Shown here one piece after another: positions 25,663 through 35,386 of a stretch of 64,000 bases of DNA. The translations under genes and the position numbers were made by a program. This DNA comes from Defluviimonas sp. SAOS-178_SWC. Its GTDB lineage: Bacteria; Pseudomonadota; Alphaproteobacteria; Rhodobacterales; Rhodobacteraceae. Each line of letters starts with the position of its first letter. Position 1 is the first letter of the stretch. The stretch covers positions 3,644,001 to 3,708,000 of the forward strand of contig NZ_CP156081.1 of the NCBI RefSeq assembly GCF_039830135.1. Direction: 5' to 3'. The notes beneath the pieces were generated by a model. The model saw only the letters and a program-made list of their open reading frames with translations, did no database searches and was not told the DNA's origin.

Positions 25663-26672
25663 CCGAACCGCTCCTGCGGGTCGAGGACCTGCGCGTCACC
25701 TTCGATCTGCGCCGCGCCGGCAACATGCCCTGGACGAAGCCCCGGCTTCTGCGCGCTGTTTCCGGAGTCGATTTCGAGCTTTACCCAGGTGAAACGCTGG
25801 GGATCGTCGGCGAAAGCGGCTGCGGCAAGTCCACCCTCGCCCGCGCGATCATCCAGATGGTGCCGGCGACCGGCCGCGCGATCTGGCAGGGCAAGACCGA
25901 TCTTCTGGCGCTGACGAAGCGCGAGATGCTGAAATACCGCGCCGATATCCAGATGGTCTTCCAGGACCCTCTGGCGAGCCTCAATCCCCGCATGACGGTC
26001 GGTCAGATCATCGCGGAGCCGCTAAGGACTCACCGGCCCGACATGGCCGAGGGCGACCGAAGGACCCGCGTCAAGACGATGATGGACCGGGTGGGCCTGC
26101 TGCCCAACCAGATCAACCGCTACCCGCACGAATTCTCGGGCGGCCAGTGCCAGCGGATCGGTATCGCCCGGGCGCTGATAGTGGAGCCGAAGCTCCTGAT
26201 CTGCGACGAGCCGGTCTCGGCATTGGACGTGTCGATCCAGGCGCAGGTGATCAACCTTCTGGCCGAATTGCAGCGCGACCTCGGGCTCGCGATGATCTTC
26301 ATCGCGCACGATCTTTCCGTGGTGAAGCATATTTCCGACCGGGTGATGGTGCTCTATCTCGGCCGGACGATGGAGGTGGCGGCGGGCGGCAATCTCTATT
26401 CCGAACCACAGCACCCCTATACCCAAGCACTCCTCTCCGCGGTCCCGATCCCCGACCCCGTGGCGGAACGGACGAAGGCGATGATCCCGCTCGAGGGCGA
26501 CCTGCCCTCGCCGCTCAACCCGCCGTCGGGCTGTGTCTTCCGCACCCGCTGCCCCCGTGCCGAGGCACGCTGCGCCGAAAAGGTTCCGGAACTGACGATG
26601 GGCGCGCATGGTGTCGCCTGCCATTTCCCCGGGCCTCTGGCGAATGTGCGGAAAGTGGCGGAGCAGGCTTGA
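25659..26672 (+). CDS. oppF: Oligopeptide ABC transporter ATPase (OppF-like)
   Basis: This is a 337-residue second ATPase, with Walker A GESGCGKST (about 50-58), Q-loop in MVFQDPLASLNPR, signature FSGGQCQR, Walker B LLICDEPVSALD, and His in IAHDLSV. The C-terminal Cys cluster (GCVFRTRCPRAEARC) matches the OppF extension. It pairs with OppD to power the importer and ends the operon. The convergent FAH-family gene begins 122 bases further on. Confidence 0.93.
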   Translation: MTEPLLRVEDLRVTFDLRRAGNMPWTKPRLLRAVSGVDFELYPGETLGIVGESGCGKSTLARAIIQMVPATGRAIWQGKTDLLALTKREMLKYRADIQMVFQDPLASLNPRMTVGQIIAEPLRTHRPDMAEGDRRTRVKTMMDRVGLLPNQINRYPHEFSGGQCQRIGIARALIVEPKLLICDEPVSALDVSIQAQVINLLAELQRDLGLAMIFIAHDLSVVKHISDRVMVLYLGRTMEVAAGGNLYSEPQHPYTQALLSAVPIPDPVAERTKAMIPLEGDLPSPLNPPSGCVFRTRCPRAEARCAEKVPELTMGAHGVACHFPGPLANVRKVAEQA

Positions 26673-26794
26673 CGACCCGGCCCCGAGGGCAGCACGTGCG
26701 CGACGTCGCCGTCCTCAGGAAGCCGAAAGGATCGGGGCGCGCGTCGCCATCCGTCGCTGCGCCGGGCCGTTGCGACGAAGGCCGGGCCCGGACT

Positions 26795-27649
26795 TCAGCC
26801 CCTGACCACCCGCTGGGTCTGGACGCCCAGCCCCTCGACCGAGAGCCGCATCACTTCACCGCCCTTCAGGTAGACGGGCGGTTTTTGTCCCATGCCGACG
26901 CCCGGCGGCGTTCCGGTGGAAATCACGTCGCCCGGCTGCAGGGACATGAAGCGGCTGACGTAAGAGACGAGATGCGGCACCTTGTAGACCATCGTCGCGG
27001 TCGAGCCGTTCTGGTAGCGGTGCCCGTCGACCTCGAGCCACATATTCAACGCGTCGATGTCGCCCGCCTCGTCCGGCGTCACCAGCCAGGGGCCGATCGG
27101 ACCGAACGTGTCGCAGCCCTTGCCCTTGTCCCAGGTGCCCGCCCGATCGATCTGGTATTCGCGTTCCGAGACATCGTTGATCACGCAATAACCCGCGACA
27201 TGAGCAAGCGCGTCAGCCTCCTCGATATACTTGCCGCCCTTGCCGATGACGACGCCGAGTTCCACCTCCCAGTCGGTCTTGACGGAACCGCGCGGGATCT
27301 CGACATCGTCGTCGGGACCCGAGATCGCCGAGGTCCACTTGTTGAAGATCACCGGCTCCGGCGGCACCGGCAACCCGGATTCGGCAGCATGGTCGGCATA
27401 ATTGAGGCCGATGCCGATGAACTTTCCGATCCGGCCGACGCAGGGGCCGAGCCGCAGATCCTCCTGCGGGGTTCCGGGAACCAGCGGCAAGTTCTCCGCA
27501 TCCGTAGCGGCGAGCCGTGCCAGCGCCTCGGGCAGAAGCGCCGCACCGGCGATATCCGGGACGATCCCCGAAAGGTCGCGCACCCGCCCGGACGCGTCGA
27601 GCAGTCCGGGTTTTTCCTGACCTGCCGGCCCGTAGCGAAGAAGTTTCAT
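26795..27649 (-). CDS. Fumarylacetoacetate hydrolase family protein
   Basis: This 284-residue FAH-fold enzyme hydrolyses or decarboxylates a 2-oxo acid. Present are the metal-binding Glu residues in DWEVELGVVIG, IGIGLNYADHA, and the family stretch NDVSEREYQ. It resembles proteins called 2-hydroxyhepta-2,4-diene-1,7-dioate isomerase or ureidoglycolate lyase, names that are often loosely assigned. GGGAGGT precedes ATG 27649. It lies between two peptide importer operons on the opposite strand, and no catabolic partner is close. Confidence 0.87.
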   Translation of the reverse strand: MKLLRYGPAGQEKPGLLDASGRVRDLSGIVPDIAGAALLPEALARLAATDAENLPLVPGTPQEDLRLGPCVGRIGKFIGIGLNYADHAAESGLPVPPEPVIFNKWTSAISGPDDDVEIPRGSVKTDWEVELGVVIGKGGKYIEEADALAHVAGYCVINDVSEREYQIDRAGTWDKGKGCDTFGPIGPWLVTPDEAGDIDALNMWLEVDGHRYQNGSTATMVYKVPHLVSYVSRFMSLQPGDVISTGTPPGVGMGQKPPVYLKGGEVMRLSVEGLGVQTQRVVRG

Positions 27650-27744
27650 TCGTCGACCTCCCATTCCGATTTCCGCCGCAGGCTGGCGGCAGGACCCGCC
27701 GGGGTCAAGCGTCGATCGCCGGCGGTCATCGGGGGCGATTATCC

Positions 27745-27773
27745 TTGACTCGGAATTTGACCAAGCGGTTAAT
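27745..27773 (+). promoter_or_regulatory. Candidate promoter of the second peptide ABC operon
   Basis: TTGACT (27745-27750) is followed 17 bases later by GTTAAT (27768-27773), in a locally AT-rich stretch about 75 bases before the binding-protein start. Confidence 0.35.
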
Positions 27774-27846
27774 CGGCGCACGACGATCCCGGTCCGGCAA
27801 GGGCCGGGACGAACAGAAAACACCACCGACAGCGGAGACTTCAGGA

Positions 27847-29436
27847 ATGCTACACAGTCGCACACTACTGGCGGCCACGGTCGCGGCCTTCACGCTCTTC
27901 AGTGCGCCGGTGCGGGCCGAAACGCCCGCCGACACGCTGATCCAGGCCTGGGCCATCGACGACATCATCTCGCTCGACCCGGCCGAGATCTTCGAATTCA
28001 CGGCCTCGGAGATCGCCGGCAACTCCTACGAGGGCCTGATCGGCTACGATCCGGCGGACGTGACCAAGATCTACGGCAAGATCGCCGAAAGCTGGGAAGT
28101 CGCGGCCGACGGCATGTCGATCAGCTTCAAGATCAAGCCGGGCCGCACCTTCGCCAGCGGCAACCCGATCACGGCCGAGGACGTGGTCTTTTCGCTGACC
28201 CGGGCGGTCAAGCTCGACAAGTCGCCGGCCTTCATCCTGACCCAGTTCGGCCTGAACGCCGAGAATGTCGACCAGATGGTCGTGCAGGAAGGCGATGACA
28301 CCGTCGTCTTCAAGATGGACAAGCCCTACGCGCCGACGCTGGTGCTTTACTGCCTGACCGCCACGGTGGGCTTCGTCGTCGACAAGAAACTGGTCATGGA
28401 GCACGAGGCCAACGGCGATTTCGGCTATGAATGGCTGAAGACCAACTATGCCGGCTCCGGCCCCTTCACGATCCGCGAATGGCGCGCCAACGAAGCCGTC
28501 GTGATGGAGCGGAACGCGAACTATTCGGGTGACGCCCCGCCGATGGCCCGCGTCATCTACCGCCACATCCCCGAAGGCGCGACCCAGCGGCTTCTGCTGG
28601 AACAGGGCGACGTCGATATCGCCCGCTCCCTCACCGCCGAGGAAATCGACGCCGTCCGCGCCAATCCGGATCTCAAGATCCAGGAAGGCCCGAAGGGCTC
28701 GATCTACTATCTCGGCCTCAACCAGAAGAACGAGTATCTCTCCAAGCCTGAAGTGCGCCAGGCGATGAAGTACCTCGTCGACTATCAGGCGATCGCCGAT
28801 ACGATCATGAAGGGCAAGGTGACGGTGCACCAGGCGTTCCTGCCCGAGGGCTTCCTCGGCGCGCTGAACGACAACCCCTTCTCGCTCGACGTGGCCAAGG
28901 CGAAGGAACTTCTGGCCGCGGCGGGTGTGCCCGACGGGTTCTCCGTCACGATGGATACCCGCAATACGCCTGAAATCACTGGCATCGCCCAGGCGATTCA
29001 GCAGACGATGGCGGAGGCCGGAATCCAGATGGAACTGATCCCGGGCGACGGTCAGCAGACGCTGACCAAGTACCGCGCGCGGAACCACGACATCTATATC
29101 GGCCGCTGGGGCCCGGACTATCAGGACCCGCATACCAACGCCGACACCTTCGCGCGCAACCCGGACAACTCGGACGATGCGGCGTCCAAGCCGCTGGCCT
29201 GGCGCAACGCCTGGGACATCCCGGACATGACCGCGAAGGCCGATGCCGCCGTTCTGGAAGGCGACGCCGCCAAGCGCGCCGAGATGTATATCGAGATCCA
29301 GAAGGAGCATCAGCAGACCTCGCCCTTCGTCATCATGTTCCAGGAGATCGAGGTCTCGGCGATGCGCAACAACGTCAACGGCTTCATCGTCGGGCCGTCG
29401 TTCAACGACAACAACTACGCGCACGTGACCAAGTAG
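27847..29436 (+). CDS. Peptide ABC transporter substrate-binding protein (DppA-like)
   Basis: This is a 529-residue periplasmic binding protein of the SBP_bac_5 family with a signal peptide (about 1-24, ending APVRA). Family segments include SYEGLIGYD, GNPITAEDVVFSLTRA, GSGPFTIREW and LVDYQAIADTI. Its sequence differs clearly from the OppA-like protein at 21167, so the two systems should have different ligands. It is followed after one base by the permease gene. The dipeptidase at the end of the same operon suggests short peptides. Confidence 0.9.
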   Translation: MLHSRTLLAATVAAFTLFSAPVRAETPADTLIQAWAIDDIISLDPAEIFEFTASEIAGNSYEGLIGYDPADVTKIYGKIAESWEVAADGMSISFKIKPGRTFASGNPITAEDVVFSLTRAVKLDKSPAFILTQFGLNAENVDQMVVQEGDDTVVFKMDKPYAPTLVLYCLTATVGFVVDKKLVMEHEANGDFGYEWLKTNYAGSGPFTIREWRANEAVVMERNANYSGDAPPMARVIYRHIPEGATQRLLLEQGDVDIARSLTAEEIDAVRANPDLKIQEGPKGSIYYLGLNQKNEYLSKPEVRQAMKYLVDYQAIADTIMKGKVTVHQAFLPEGFLGALNDNPFSLDVAKAKELLAAAGVPDGFSVTMDTRNTPEITGIAQAIQQTMAEAGIQMELIPGDGQQTLTKYRARNHDIYIGRWGPDYQDPHTNADTFARNPDNSDDAASKPLAWRNAWDIPDMTAKADAAVLEGDAAKRAEMYIEIQKEHQQTSPFVIMFQEIEVSAMRNNVNGFIVGPSFNDNNYAHVTK

Positions 29437-29437
29437 C

Positions 29438-30499
29438 ATGGGCGATACGACAACCGGCGGAGGGCGCGGCAGCGCCCTCCTGCATGTCGCTTGGAAGGTC
29501 GTGAAACTCCTCGCGACCGTCGCGCTGACCTTTCTCGGCCTCCTCGTCGTCACCTTCCTCATCGGCCGGGTCGTGCCCGTCGATCCGGTGCTCGCAGTTA
29601 TCGGCGACCGCGCGCCGAAGTCGGTCTACGACCGTGTCTTCGTGGAGCTTGGCCTCGACAAGCCGCTCTACGAGCAGTTCTGGATCTACCTCCAGAAAGT
29701 GCTCTCCGGCGATTTCGGCCAGAGCTTCCTGACCAAGCGCGATATCGTCGACGACATCCACCGCGTCTTCCCCGCAACGCTGGAACTGGCCACGGTCGCC
29801 ATTCTGATCGGTACGCTCTTCGGGATCCCGATGGGGGTCTGGGCCGCGGTGCGTCAGGGCCGGCTCGCCGACCAGCTGGTGCGGGTCTTTGGCCTCGTCG
29901 GCTATTCCGCCCCGATCTTCTGGCTCGGTCTCCTCGGGCTTCTGGTCTTCTACGCGCGCCTCCAGTGGGTCGCCGGGCCGGGCCGCATCGACATCGCCTA
30001 TGAATACGCGATCACACCGAAGACCGGTCTCCTTCTCCTCGACAGCGCGATGCAGGGAGAGTGGGGGGCATTCCGCAATATCTTCTCGCACATCATCCTG
30101 CCCGCCTCGCTCCTCGGATATTTCTCGATGGCCTATATCAGCCGCATGACCCGCAGTTTCATGCTGAATGAACTGGCGCAGGAATACGTCACGACCGCGC
30201 GGGTCAAGGGTGTGCCGGAATGGCGGATCATCTGGGTCCATGCGCTCAGGAACGCCGCCGTGCCGCTTGTGACCGTTGTCGCCCTGTCCTACGCCAACCT
30301 CCTCGAAGGCTCGGTCCTGACCGAAACGGTCTTCGCCTGGCCCGGCCTCGGCCAGTACCTCACCAATTCGCTCCAGAACGCCGACATGAACGCGGTTCTC
30401 GGCGGCACGCTGGTGATCGGCCTGATCTTCGTCGGGCTGAACCTGCTTTCCGACCTTCTCTACACGCTTCTCGACCCCCGCGTCCGGAGGGGCAAATGA
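29438..30499 (+). CDS. Peptide ABC transporter permease (DppB-like)
   Basis: This is a 353-residue permease with a longer-than-usual cytoplasmic/first-helix region (about 1-42) and six predicted transmembrane segments. IGRVVPVDPVLAVIGDRAP corresponds to the periplasmic block of DppB proteins, and the coupling loop reads TTARVKGVPEW. It overlaps the next permease gene by four bases (ATGA), so translation is coupled. Confidence 0.92.
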   Translation: MGDTTTGGGRGSALLHVAWKVVKLLATVALTFLGLLVVTFLIGRVVPVDPVLAVIGDRAPKSVYDRVFVELGLDKPLYEQFWIYLQKVLSGDFGQSFLTKRDIVDDIHRVFPATLELATVAILIGTLFGIPMGVWAAVRQGRLADQLVRVFGLVGYSAPIFWLGLLGLLVFYARLQWVAGPGRIDIAYEYAITPKTGLLLLDSAMQGEWGAFRNIFSHIILPASLLGYFSMAYISRMTRSFMLNELAQEYVTTARVKGVPEWRIIWVHALRNAAVPLVTVVALSYANLLEGSVLTETVFAWPGLGQYLTNSLQNADMNAVLGGTLVIGLIFVGLNLLSDLLYTLLDPRVRRGK

Positions 30500-31410
30500 C
30501 CGCGATGACCCGCCGCGAATGGCTTCTCTCCGACCATCCCGCCTCGCGCCGCCAGGCGCGGTTCGGACAGGCCTACCGGACCTGGCTCGCCTTCCGCTCG
30601 AACTGGCTGGCGATGATCGGGCTTGGCATCGTCGTCGCGCTGATCCTCGTCGCGATCTTCGCCAACGTCATCGCCCCCTATGACCCGGTGATCGGCGGCG
30701 ACCTCCGGACCGCGCGGTTCCTGCCGCCCTTGTCCGGCGACCACCTGCTCGGAACTGACGACCTGTCGCGCGACATCTTCAGCCGGATCGTCCACGGCTC
30801 GCGTCTGACCCTGATGGTGGTGGTTCTGGTCGCCGTCATCGCCACGCCGATCGGCCTTCTGGTCGGCACCACGTCAGGCTATTTCGGCGGCTGGGTCGAT
30901 ACCGTGCTGATGCGGATCACCGACATCTTCCTCGCCTTTCCGCGCCTCATCCTCGCGCTCGCCTTCGTCGCGGCCCTCGGCCCCGGCATCGAAAACGCGA
31001 TCATCGCCATCGCGATCACCTCCTGGCCGCCCTACGCCCGCCTTGCCCGTGCCGAAACGCTGACGATCCGCGACAGCGATTTCATCAATGCCGCGCGCCT
31101 TCAGGGGGCCTCGTCGGCGCGGATCCTCTGGTATCATATCACGCCGCTCTGCCTCTCGTCGGTGATCATCCGCGTCACCCTCGACATGGCGGGGATCATC
31201 CTGACCGCGGCGGGCCTCGGCTTCCTCGGCCTCGGCGCGCAGCCCCCGCAACCGGAATGGGGCGCGATGATCGCGGCAGGCCGGCGCTTCCTCATCGACC
31301 AGTGGTGGGTCGCCACCATGCCCGGCATCGCCATCTTCATCGTCTCGCTCGGCTTCAACCTTCTCGGTGACGGCCTGCGCGACGTGCTCGATCCCAAGGC
31401 CCGCAAATGA
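30496..31410 (+). CDS. Peptide ABC transporter permease (DppC-like)
   Basis: This is a 304-residue permease of the DppC family. LLGTDDLSRDIFSRI and the NAARLQGAS coupling loop are visible, with about six membrane helices. GGAGG sits before ATG 30496, which overlaps the preceding stop. The recurrent intergenic element begins at its own stop codon, so the spacing to the ATPase gene is 43 bases rather than an overlap. Confidence 0.92.
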   Translation: MTAMTRREWLLSDHPASRRQARFGQAYRTWLAFRSNWLAMIGLGIVVALILVAIFANVIAPYDPVIGGDLRTARFLPPLSGDHLLGTDDLSRDIFSRIVHGSRLTLMVVVLVAVIATPIGLLVGTTSGYFGGWVDTVLMRITDIFLAFPRLILALAFVAALGPGIENAIIAIAITSWPPYARLARAETLTIRDSDFINAARLQGASSARILWYHITPLCLSSVIIRVTLDMAGIILTAAGLGFLGLGAQPPQPEWGAMIAAGRRFLIDQWWVATMPGIAIFIVSLGFNLLGDGLRDVLDPKARK

Positions 31411-31446
31411 TCCTTCATCTTGCTGCAAATATCCCCGCCGGAGGCT
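31408..31446 (+). repeat. Recurrent post-stop intergenic element, copy 2
   Basis: The sequence from the stop codon reads TGATCCTTCATCTTGC then TGCAAATATCCCCGCC and GGAGGC. It differs from copy 1 (5160-5197) at a single position. Here it lies inside an operon, so it is unlikely to be a full terminator. Its GGAG could also serve as ribosome site for the next gene. Confidence 0.7.
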
Positions 31447-31453
31447 CCCGCCG

Positions 31454-32287
31454 ATGACGCCCCTCCTCACGGTCGAAGACCTGCGCATCACCTTCCCGAC
31501 CCGGCAGGGCCCCTCCGAGGTCGTGCGCGGCGTCTCCTTCACCCTCGGCCGCGAACGGCTCGGTATCGTCGGGGAAAGCGGCTCGGGCAAGAGCCAGACC
31601 GGCCGCGCGATCCTCGGGCTGACGCCGCCGCCGGGGAAGGCCACCGCAAAGGTTCTCGACTTCGACGGAATCGACCTCCGCAACGCCTCCGCCGCCACCT
31701 GGCGCAAGCTTCGCGGCGCCCGGATGTCGATGGTGATGCAGGATCCGAAATTCTCGCTGAACCCGGTGATGACCGTCGGCAAGCAGCTTCTTGAGGCGCT
31801 GAAGTTCGGCGCCGGAGAGACCCGGGCCGAGGCGAAGGCCCGCGCGCTCGCGATGCTGGAGGCGGTGCAGATCCGCGACCCCGAACGCGTGTTCCGCGCC
31901 TATCCGCACGAACTTTCGGGCGGCATGGGCCAGCGTGCGATGATCGCGATGATGCTCGTCACCGAGCCCGACCTTCTCATCGCGGATGAGCCCACCTCCG
32001 CCCTCGACGTGACGGTGCAGGTCGAGGTGTTGCGCATCCTCGACGCGCTCGTCCGCGACCGCGGCATGGGCCTCATCTTCATCAGTCACGACCTGCGCCT
32101 CGTCTCCTCCTTCTGCGACCGGGTGCTCGTCATGTATGCCGGCCGGGTGGTCGAGGAATTGAAGGCCTCCGAACTCTCGAAGGCCCAACACCCCTACACA
32201 CGAGGCCTGATGAACTGCCTGCCGAAGATCGAGGGCGGGGTCCGCCCGCTGCCCACACTTGAAAGGGACGCGGCATGGGCGGAGTGA
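31454..32287 (+). CDS. Peptide ABC transporter ATPase (DppD-like)
   Basis: This is a 277-residue ATPase with Walker [10 protein letters not shown] (about 38-46), signature LSGGMGQR, Walker [13 protein letters not shown], and switch His in ISHDLR. It is shorter than the OppD at 24694 and lacks the C-terminal Cys cluster found there, ending soon after the ATPase core. It overlaps the next ATPase gene by 13 bases. Confidence 0.9.
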   Translation: MTPLLTVEDLRITFPTRQGPSEVVRGVSFTLGRERLGIVGESGSGKSQTGRAILGLTPPPGKATAKVLDFDGIDLRNASAATWRKLRGARMSMVMQDPKFSLNPVMTVGKQLLEALKFGAGETRAEAKARALAMLEAVQIRDPERVFRAYPHELSGGMGQRAMIAMMLVTEPDLLIADEPTSALDVTVQVEVLRILDALVRDRGMGLIFISHDLRLVSSFCDRVLVMYAGRVVEELKASELSKAQHPYTRGLMNCLPKIEGGVRPLPTLERDAAWAE

Positions 32288-33045
32288 TGCTCGACGCGAC
32301 GGATCTTCACGTCACCTTCCGCAGCGGCGCCGATACGGTGCAGGCGGTCCGCGGCGTCACGTTCTCGGTCGCAAGGGGGGAAAGCTTCGGCATCGTCGGC
32401 GAAAGCGGATCGGGCAAGTCGACGGTCCTGCGCGCCATCTGCGGCCTTGCGCCGACCACGGCCGGCACGATCCGGTTGAACGGCAAACCTCTCAGCGATC
32501 CCCGCTCGGCCGAATTCTACCGCGAAGTGCAGATGGTCTTTCAGGACCCCTATGCCTCGCTCCATCCCCGCCACACGATCGACAAGGTCCTGTCCGAGCC
32601 GCTGGCCATCCACGGCTTCGACCGTCGGGAGGAGAGGATCGAAAAGGCGCTGTCCGATGTCGGCCTCGGCGCCGATTTCCGCTTCCGTTATCCGCACCAG
32701 CTGTCCGGCGGCCAGCGCCAGCGCGTTGCCGTCGCAAGGGCGCTGATCCTCGAACCCGAGGTCATACTGCTCGATGAACCGACCTCCGCCCTCGACGCCT
32801 CGATCCAGGCCGAGGTGTTGAACCTCCTCGACCGGATCCGCGCCGAGCGGGGCCTGACCTACATAATGGTCTCCCACGATCTTGCCGTCGTTGCCCATAT
32901 GTGCGACCGCCTGATCGTCATGCAACACGGGCTTGCGGTCGAGGAACTGACGCGCGACGCCCTCGCCGCCCACCGGGCCGAGACCGACTACACGAAGAAA
33001 CTGCTCTCGGCTTCCGGGGGCTACACTCCAGCCGAGGCATCATGA
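32275..33045 (+). CDS. Peptide ABC transporter ATPase (DppF-like)
   Basis: This is a 256-residue ATPase with Walker [10 protein letters not shown] (about 42-50), Q-loop in MVFQDPYASLHPR, signature LSGGQRQR, Walker B VILLDEPTSALD, and His in VSHDLAV. It also lacks the Cys-rich oligopeptide-transporter extension. It overlaps the dipeptidase gene by four bases (ATGA), directly linking import and hydrolysis. Confidence 0.9.
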   Translation: MGGVMLDATDLHVTFRSGADTVQAVRGVTFSVARGESFGIVGESGSGKSTVLRAICGLAPTTAGTIRLNGKPLSDPRSAEFYREVQMVFQDPYASLHPRHTIDKVLSEPLAIHGFDRREERIEKALSDVGLGADFRFRYPHQLSGGQRQRVAVARALILEPEVILLDEPTSALDASIQAEVLNLLDRIRAERGLTYIMVSHDLAVVAHMCDRLIVMQHGLAVEELTRDALAAHRAETDYTKKLLSASGGYTPAEAS

Positions 33046-34094
33046 TCCCTGTTTTCGACGGCCATAACGACTTCCTCCTGCGGCTTCTCCGCGATCCGGG
33101 GAATCGCGACACGATCTGGCTGACGGGCGAAGGCAAAGGCCACCTTGACCTGCCCCGGATGAAGGCCGGCGGTTTCGCGGGCGGTTTCTTCGCCGTCTAC
33201 ATCCCCTCGCCCGTGGCACACGATGCGCCTGACTACGAGGCGATCATGGATGCCCCGCCCTACGACCTGCCACTGCCGGACCTCATCGGCGCGGAAGAGG
33301 CGCAGCCGGTGGCGGCCGCGATGGTCGGGCACCTGATGTGGATGGAGCGGACCGGCGCGCTGTCGATCTGCCGCTCCGTCGCCGATATCCGCGCGGCAAT
33401 GGCGGCAGGCAAGATCGCCGCGATCCTGCATTTCGAGGGCGCCGAGCCCATCGGCGAGGATCTCGACGCGCTCCACCTCTGGCACGCGGCGGGCTTGCGT
33501 TCGCTCGGGCCCGTCTGGTCGCGGCCCACCGTCTTCGGCCACGGCGTCCCGTTCCGATACCCCGGATCGCCCGACAGCGGGCCGGGACTGACCGAGGCGG
33601 GCAAGCGGCTCATCGCCGAATGCAACCGGCTCAGGATCATGATCGACCTCAGCCACCTCAACGAGGCGGGCTTCAACGACGTCGCCGCGATCTCGGACGC
33701 GCCCCTCGTCGCCACCCATTCGAACGCCTACGCCGTCACCCCGTCGACGCGTAACCTCACCGACCGGCAACTGGCGATGATCGCCGAGTCGGACGGCATG
33801 GTCGGGCTCAACTTCGCCACCGTCTTCCTGCGCGAGGACGGACGGAAATCGACCTTCGACGGATGGGATCCGGTCCTGCGCCACCTCGACCACCTGATCG
33901 GCAGGCTCGGCGAGGACCGGGTCGGCCTCGGATCGGATTTCGACGGGTCCACTGTGCCGGCGGATATCGGGGACGTGGCCGGCCTGCCCCGCTTGATCGC
34001 GGCGCTAAGGTCGCATGGCTACGACGAGGCGTTGGTGCGCAAGCTCGCCCACGAGAACTGGCTCGCGCTTCTGGAGCGGACCTGGGGCGGATGA
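33042..34094 (+). CDS. Membrane dipeptidase-type enzyme (peptidase M19)
   Basis: This 350-residue zinc dipeptidase of the M19 (renal dipeptidase) family hydrolyses dipeptides, including D-amino-acid-containing ones in some members. The metal ligands are visible: His8 and Asp10 (DGHND), Glu132 (HFEGAE), His205 (DLSHLNE) and His226 (THSNA), with GLGSDFDG near the end. There is no signal peptide, so it should act in the cytoplasm on peptides brought in by the importer with which its gene overlaps. The following gene overlaps in turn by four bases. Confidence 0.93.
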   Translation: MIPVFDGHNDFLLRLLRDPGNRDTIWLTGEGKGHLDLPRMKAGGFAGGFFAVYIPSPVAHDAPDYEAIMDAPPYDLPLPDLIGAEEAQPVAAAMVGHLMWMERTGALSICRSVADIRAAMAAGKIAAILHFEGAEPIGEDLDALHLWHAAGLRSLGPVWSRPTVFGHGVPFRYPGSPDSGPGLTEAGKRLIAECNRLRIMIDLSHLNEAGFNDVAAISDAPLVATHSNAYAVTPSTRNLTDRQLAMIAESDGMVGLNFATVFLREDGRKSTFDGWDPVLRHLDHLIGRLGEDRVGLGSDFDGSTVPADIGDVAGLPRLIAALRSHGYDEALVRKLAHENWLALLERTWGG

Positions 34095-35296
34095 GCCTGC
34101 CACTCCTCGGCAACGCGGAGGCGCGGCGGCTTTTCCTCGACCGTCACGCGCTGATCGAGCCGCCGTCCGGTCCCGCGAAGGGCGATGACCTCCTGGCGCT
34201 GATCCGGCGCCTCGGTTTCGTTCAGGTCGACAGCATCAACACGGTCGAGCGCGCGCATCACATGATCCTCTGGTCGCGGCGGCAAGGCTACCGGCCCGGC
34301 AACCTCGCCCGTCTTCTGGAACGCGACCGCACGCTCTTCGAGCACTGGACCCATGACGCCTCGGTCATCCCGACCGAGTTCTTCGACCACTGGAAGCTGC
34401 GCTTCGCCCGCGATGCGGAGCGTATCCATACCCGCTGGGCCGATTGGCAAGGGTCCGAGTTTCACGCGAAGGTGGAGGACGTCCTTGCCCATATCCGCAC
34501 GGGCGGGCCGTGCGGATCGGGCGATGTCGGCACCGACGAAACGCGCGGCAAGGACGGCTGGTGGGAATGGCACCCGTCGAAGACCGCCCTCGAATACCTC
34601 TGGCGGTCCGGCGCACTCAGCGTCTGCCACCGCCGGAATTTCGCCAAGGTCTACGACCTCACGGAACGTGTGCATCCCGACGCCCATGCCGCGTCTGCGC
34701 CCGCAGAGGCCGAGACCATCGTCTGGGCCTGCAACGCGGCACTCGACCGGCTCGGTTTCGCGACATCGGGCGAGATCGCATCGTTCTGGGATACCGTTAC
34801 GCCACAGGAAGCGAAGGACTGGTGCGCTGGCGCCCTGAAACGGGGGGAGATTATCGAGATCGCCGTGGAAGGCGCCGACGGCCGTCTGCGCAACTGCTTC
34901 GCTCGGCCCGACGTGACAGACGCGGCGGCGGCGGTGGGGGAAGCGCCAAACCGGGTCCGCATCCTCTCGCCCTTCGATCCCGCGCTCCGCGACCGAAACC
35001 GCGCCGAGCGGATCTTCGGCTTCTTCTACCGGATCGAGGTCTTCGTCCCGGAGGCCAAGCGCCAGTACGGCTACTATGTCTTCCCGGTGATGGAACGCGA
35101 CCGGATCATCGGCCGGCTCGACGCGAAAGCGGTTCGCGCCGAGGGGCGGCTTGCGGTCCGTGCCTTCTGGCCGGAACCGGGCGTCGCGATGGGCGCGGGC
35201 CGCATCGCGCGGCTGATGGCCGAGCTTGACCGCCTTGCCCGGTTCGCCGGCTGCGACCGGGTGAGCCTTGCAGACGGCTGGTTGAGGACGGCCTGA
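34091..35296 (+). CDS. YcaQ-like winged-helix DNA glycosylase family protein
   Basis: This 401-residue protein resembles the YcaQ/AlkZ family (HTH_42), whose members unhook interstrand DNA crosslinks. The family-typical QVDSINTVERAHH stretch near the N-terminus contains the QxD-type catalytic positions, and LFEHWTHDASVIP and GYYVFPVMERDRIIGRLDAK follow the family pattern. ATG 34091 overlaps the dipeptidase stop (ATGA), an unexpected partner for a peptide operon. It could be there through translational hitchhiking rather than shared function. Confidence 0.82.
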   Translation: MSLPLLGNAEARRLFLDRHALIEPPSGPAKGDDLLALIRRLGFVQVDSINTVERAHHMILWSRRQGYRPGNLARLLERDRTLFEHWTHDASVIPTEFFDHWKLRFARDAERIHTRWADWQGSEFHAKVEDVLAHIRTGGPCGSGDVGTDETRGKDGWWEWHPSKTALEYLWRSGALSVCHRRNFAKVYDLTERVHPDAHAASAPAEAETIVWACNAALDRLGFATSGEIASFWDTVTPQEAKDWCAGALKRGEIIEIAVEGADGRLRNCFARPDVTDAAAAVGEAPNRVRILSPFDPALRDRNRAERIFGFFYRIEVFVPEAKRQYGYYVFPVMERDRIIGRLDAKAVRAEGRLAVRAFWPEPGVAMGAGRIARLMAELDRLARFAGCDRVSLADGWLRTA

Positions 35297-35386
35297 GGCC
35301 GCCGAAAACGACATAAACCCGCGTCGGCATCGGATGAGACCGCCCCATGCCCGGTCGGCCAGTCTGCCCCGAAAGGGAGGGACGGG

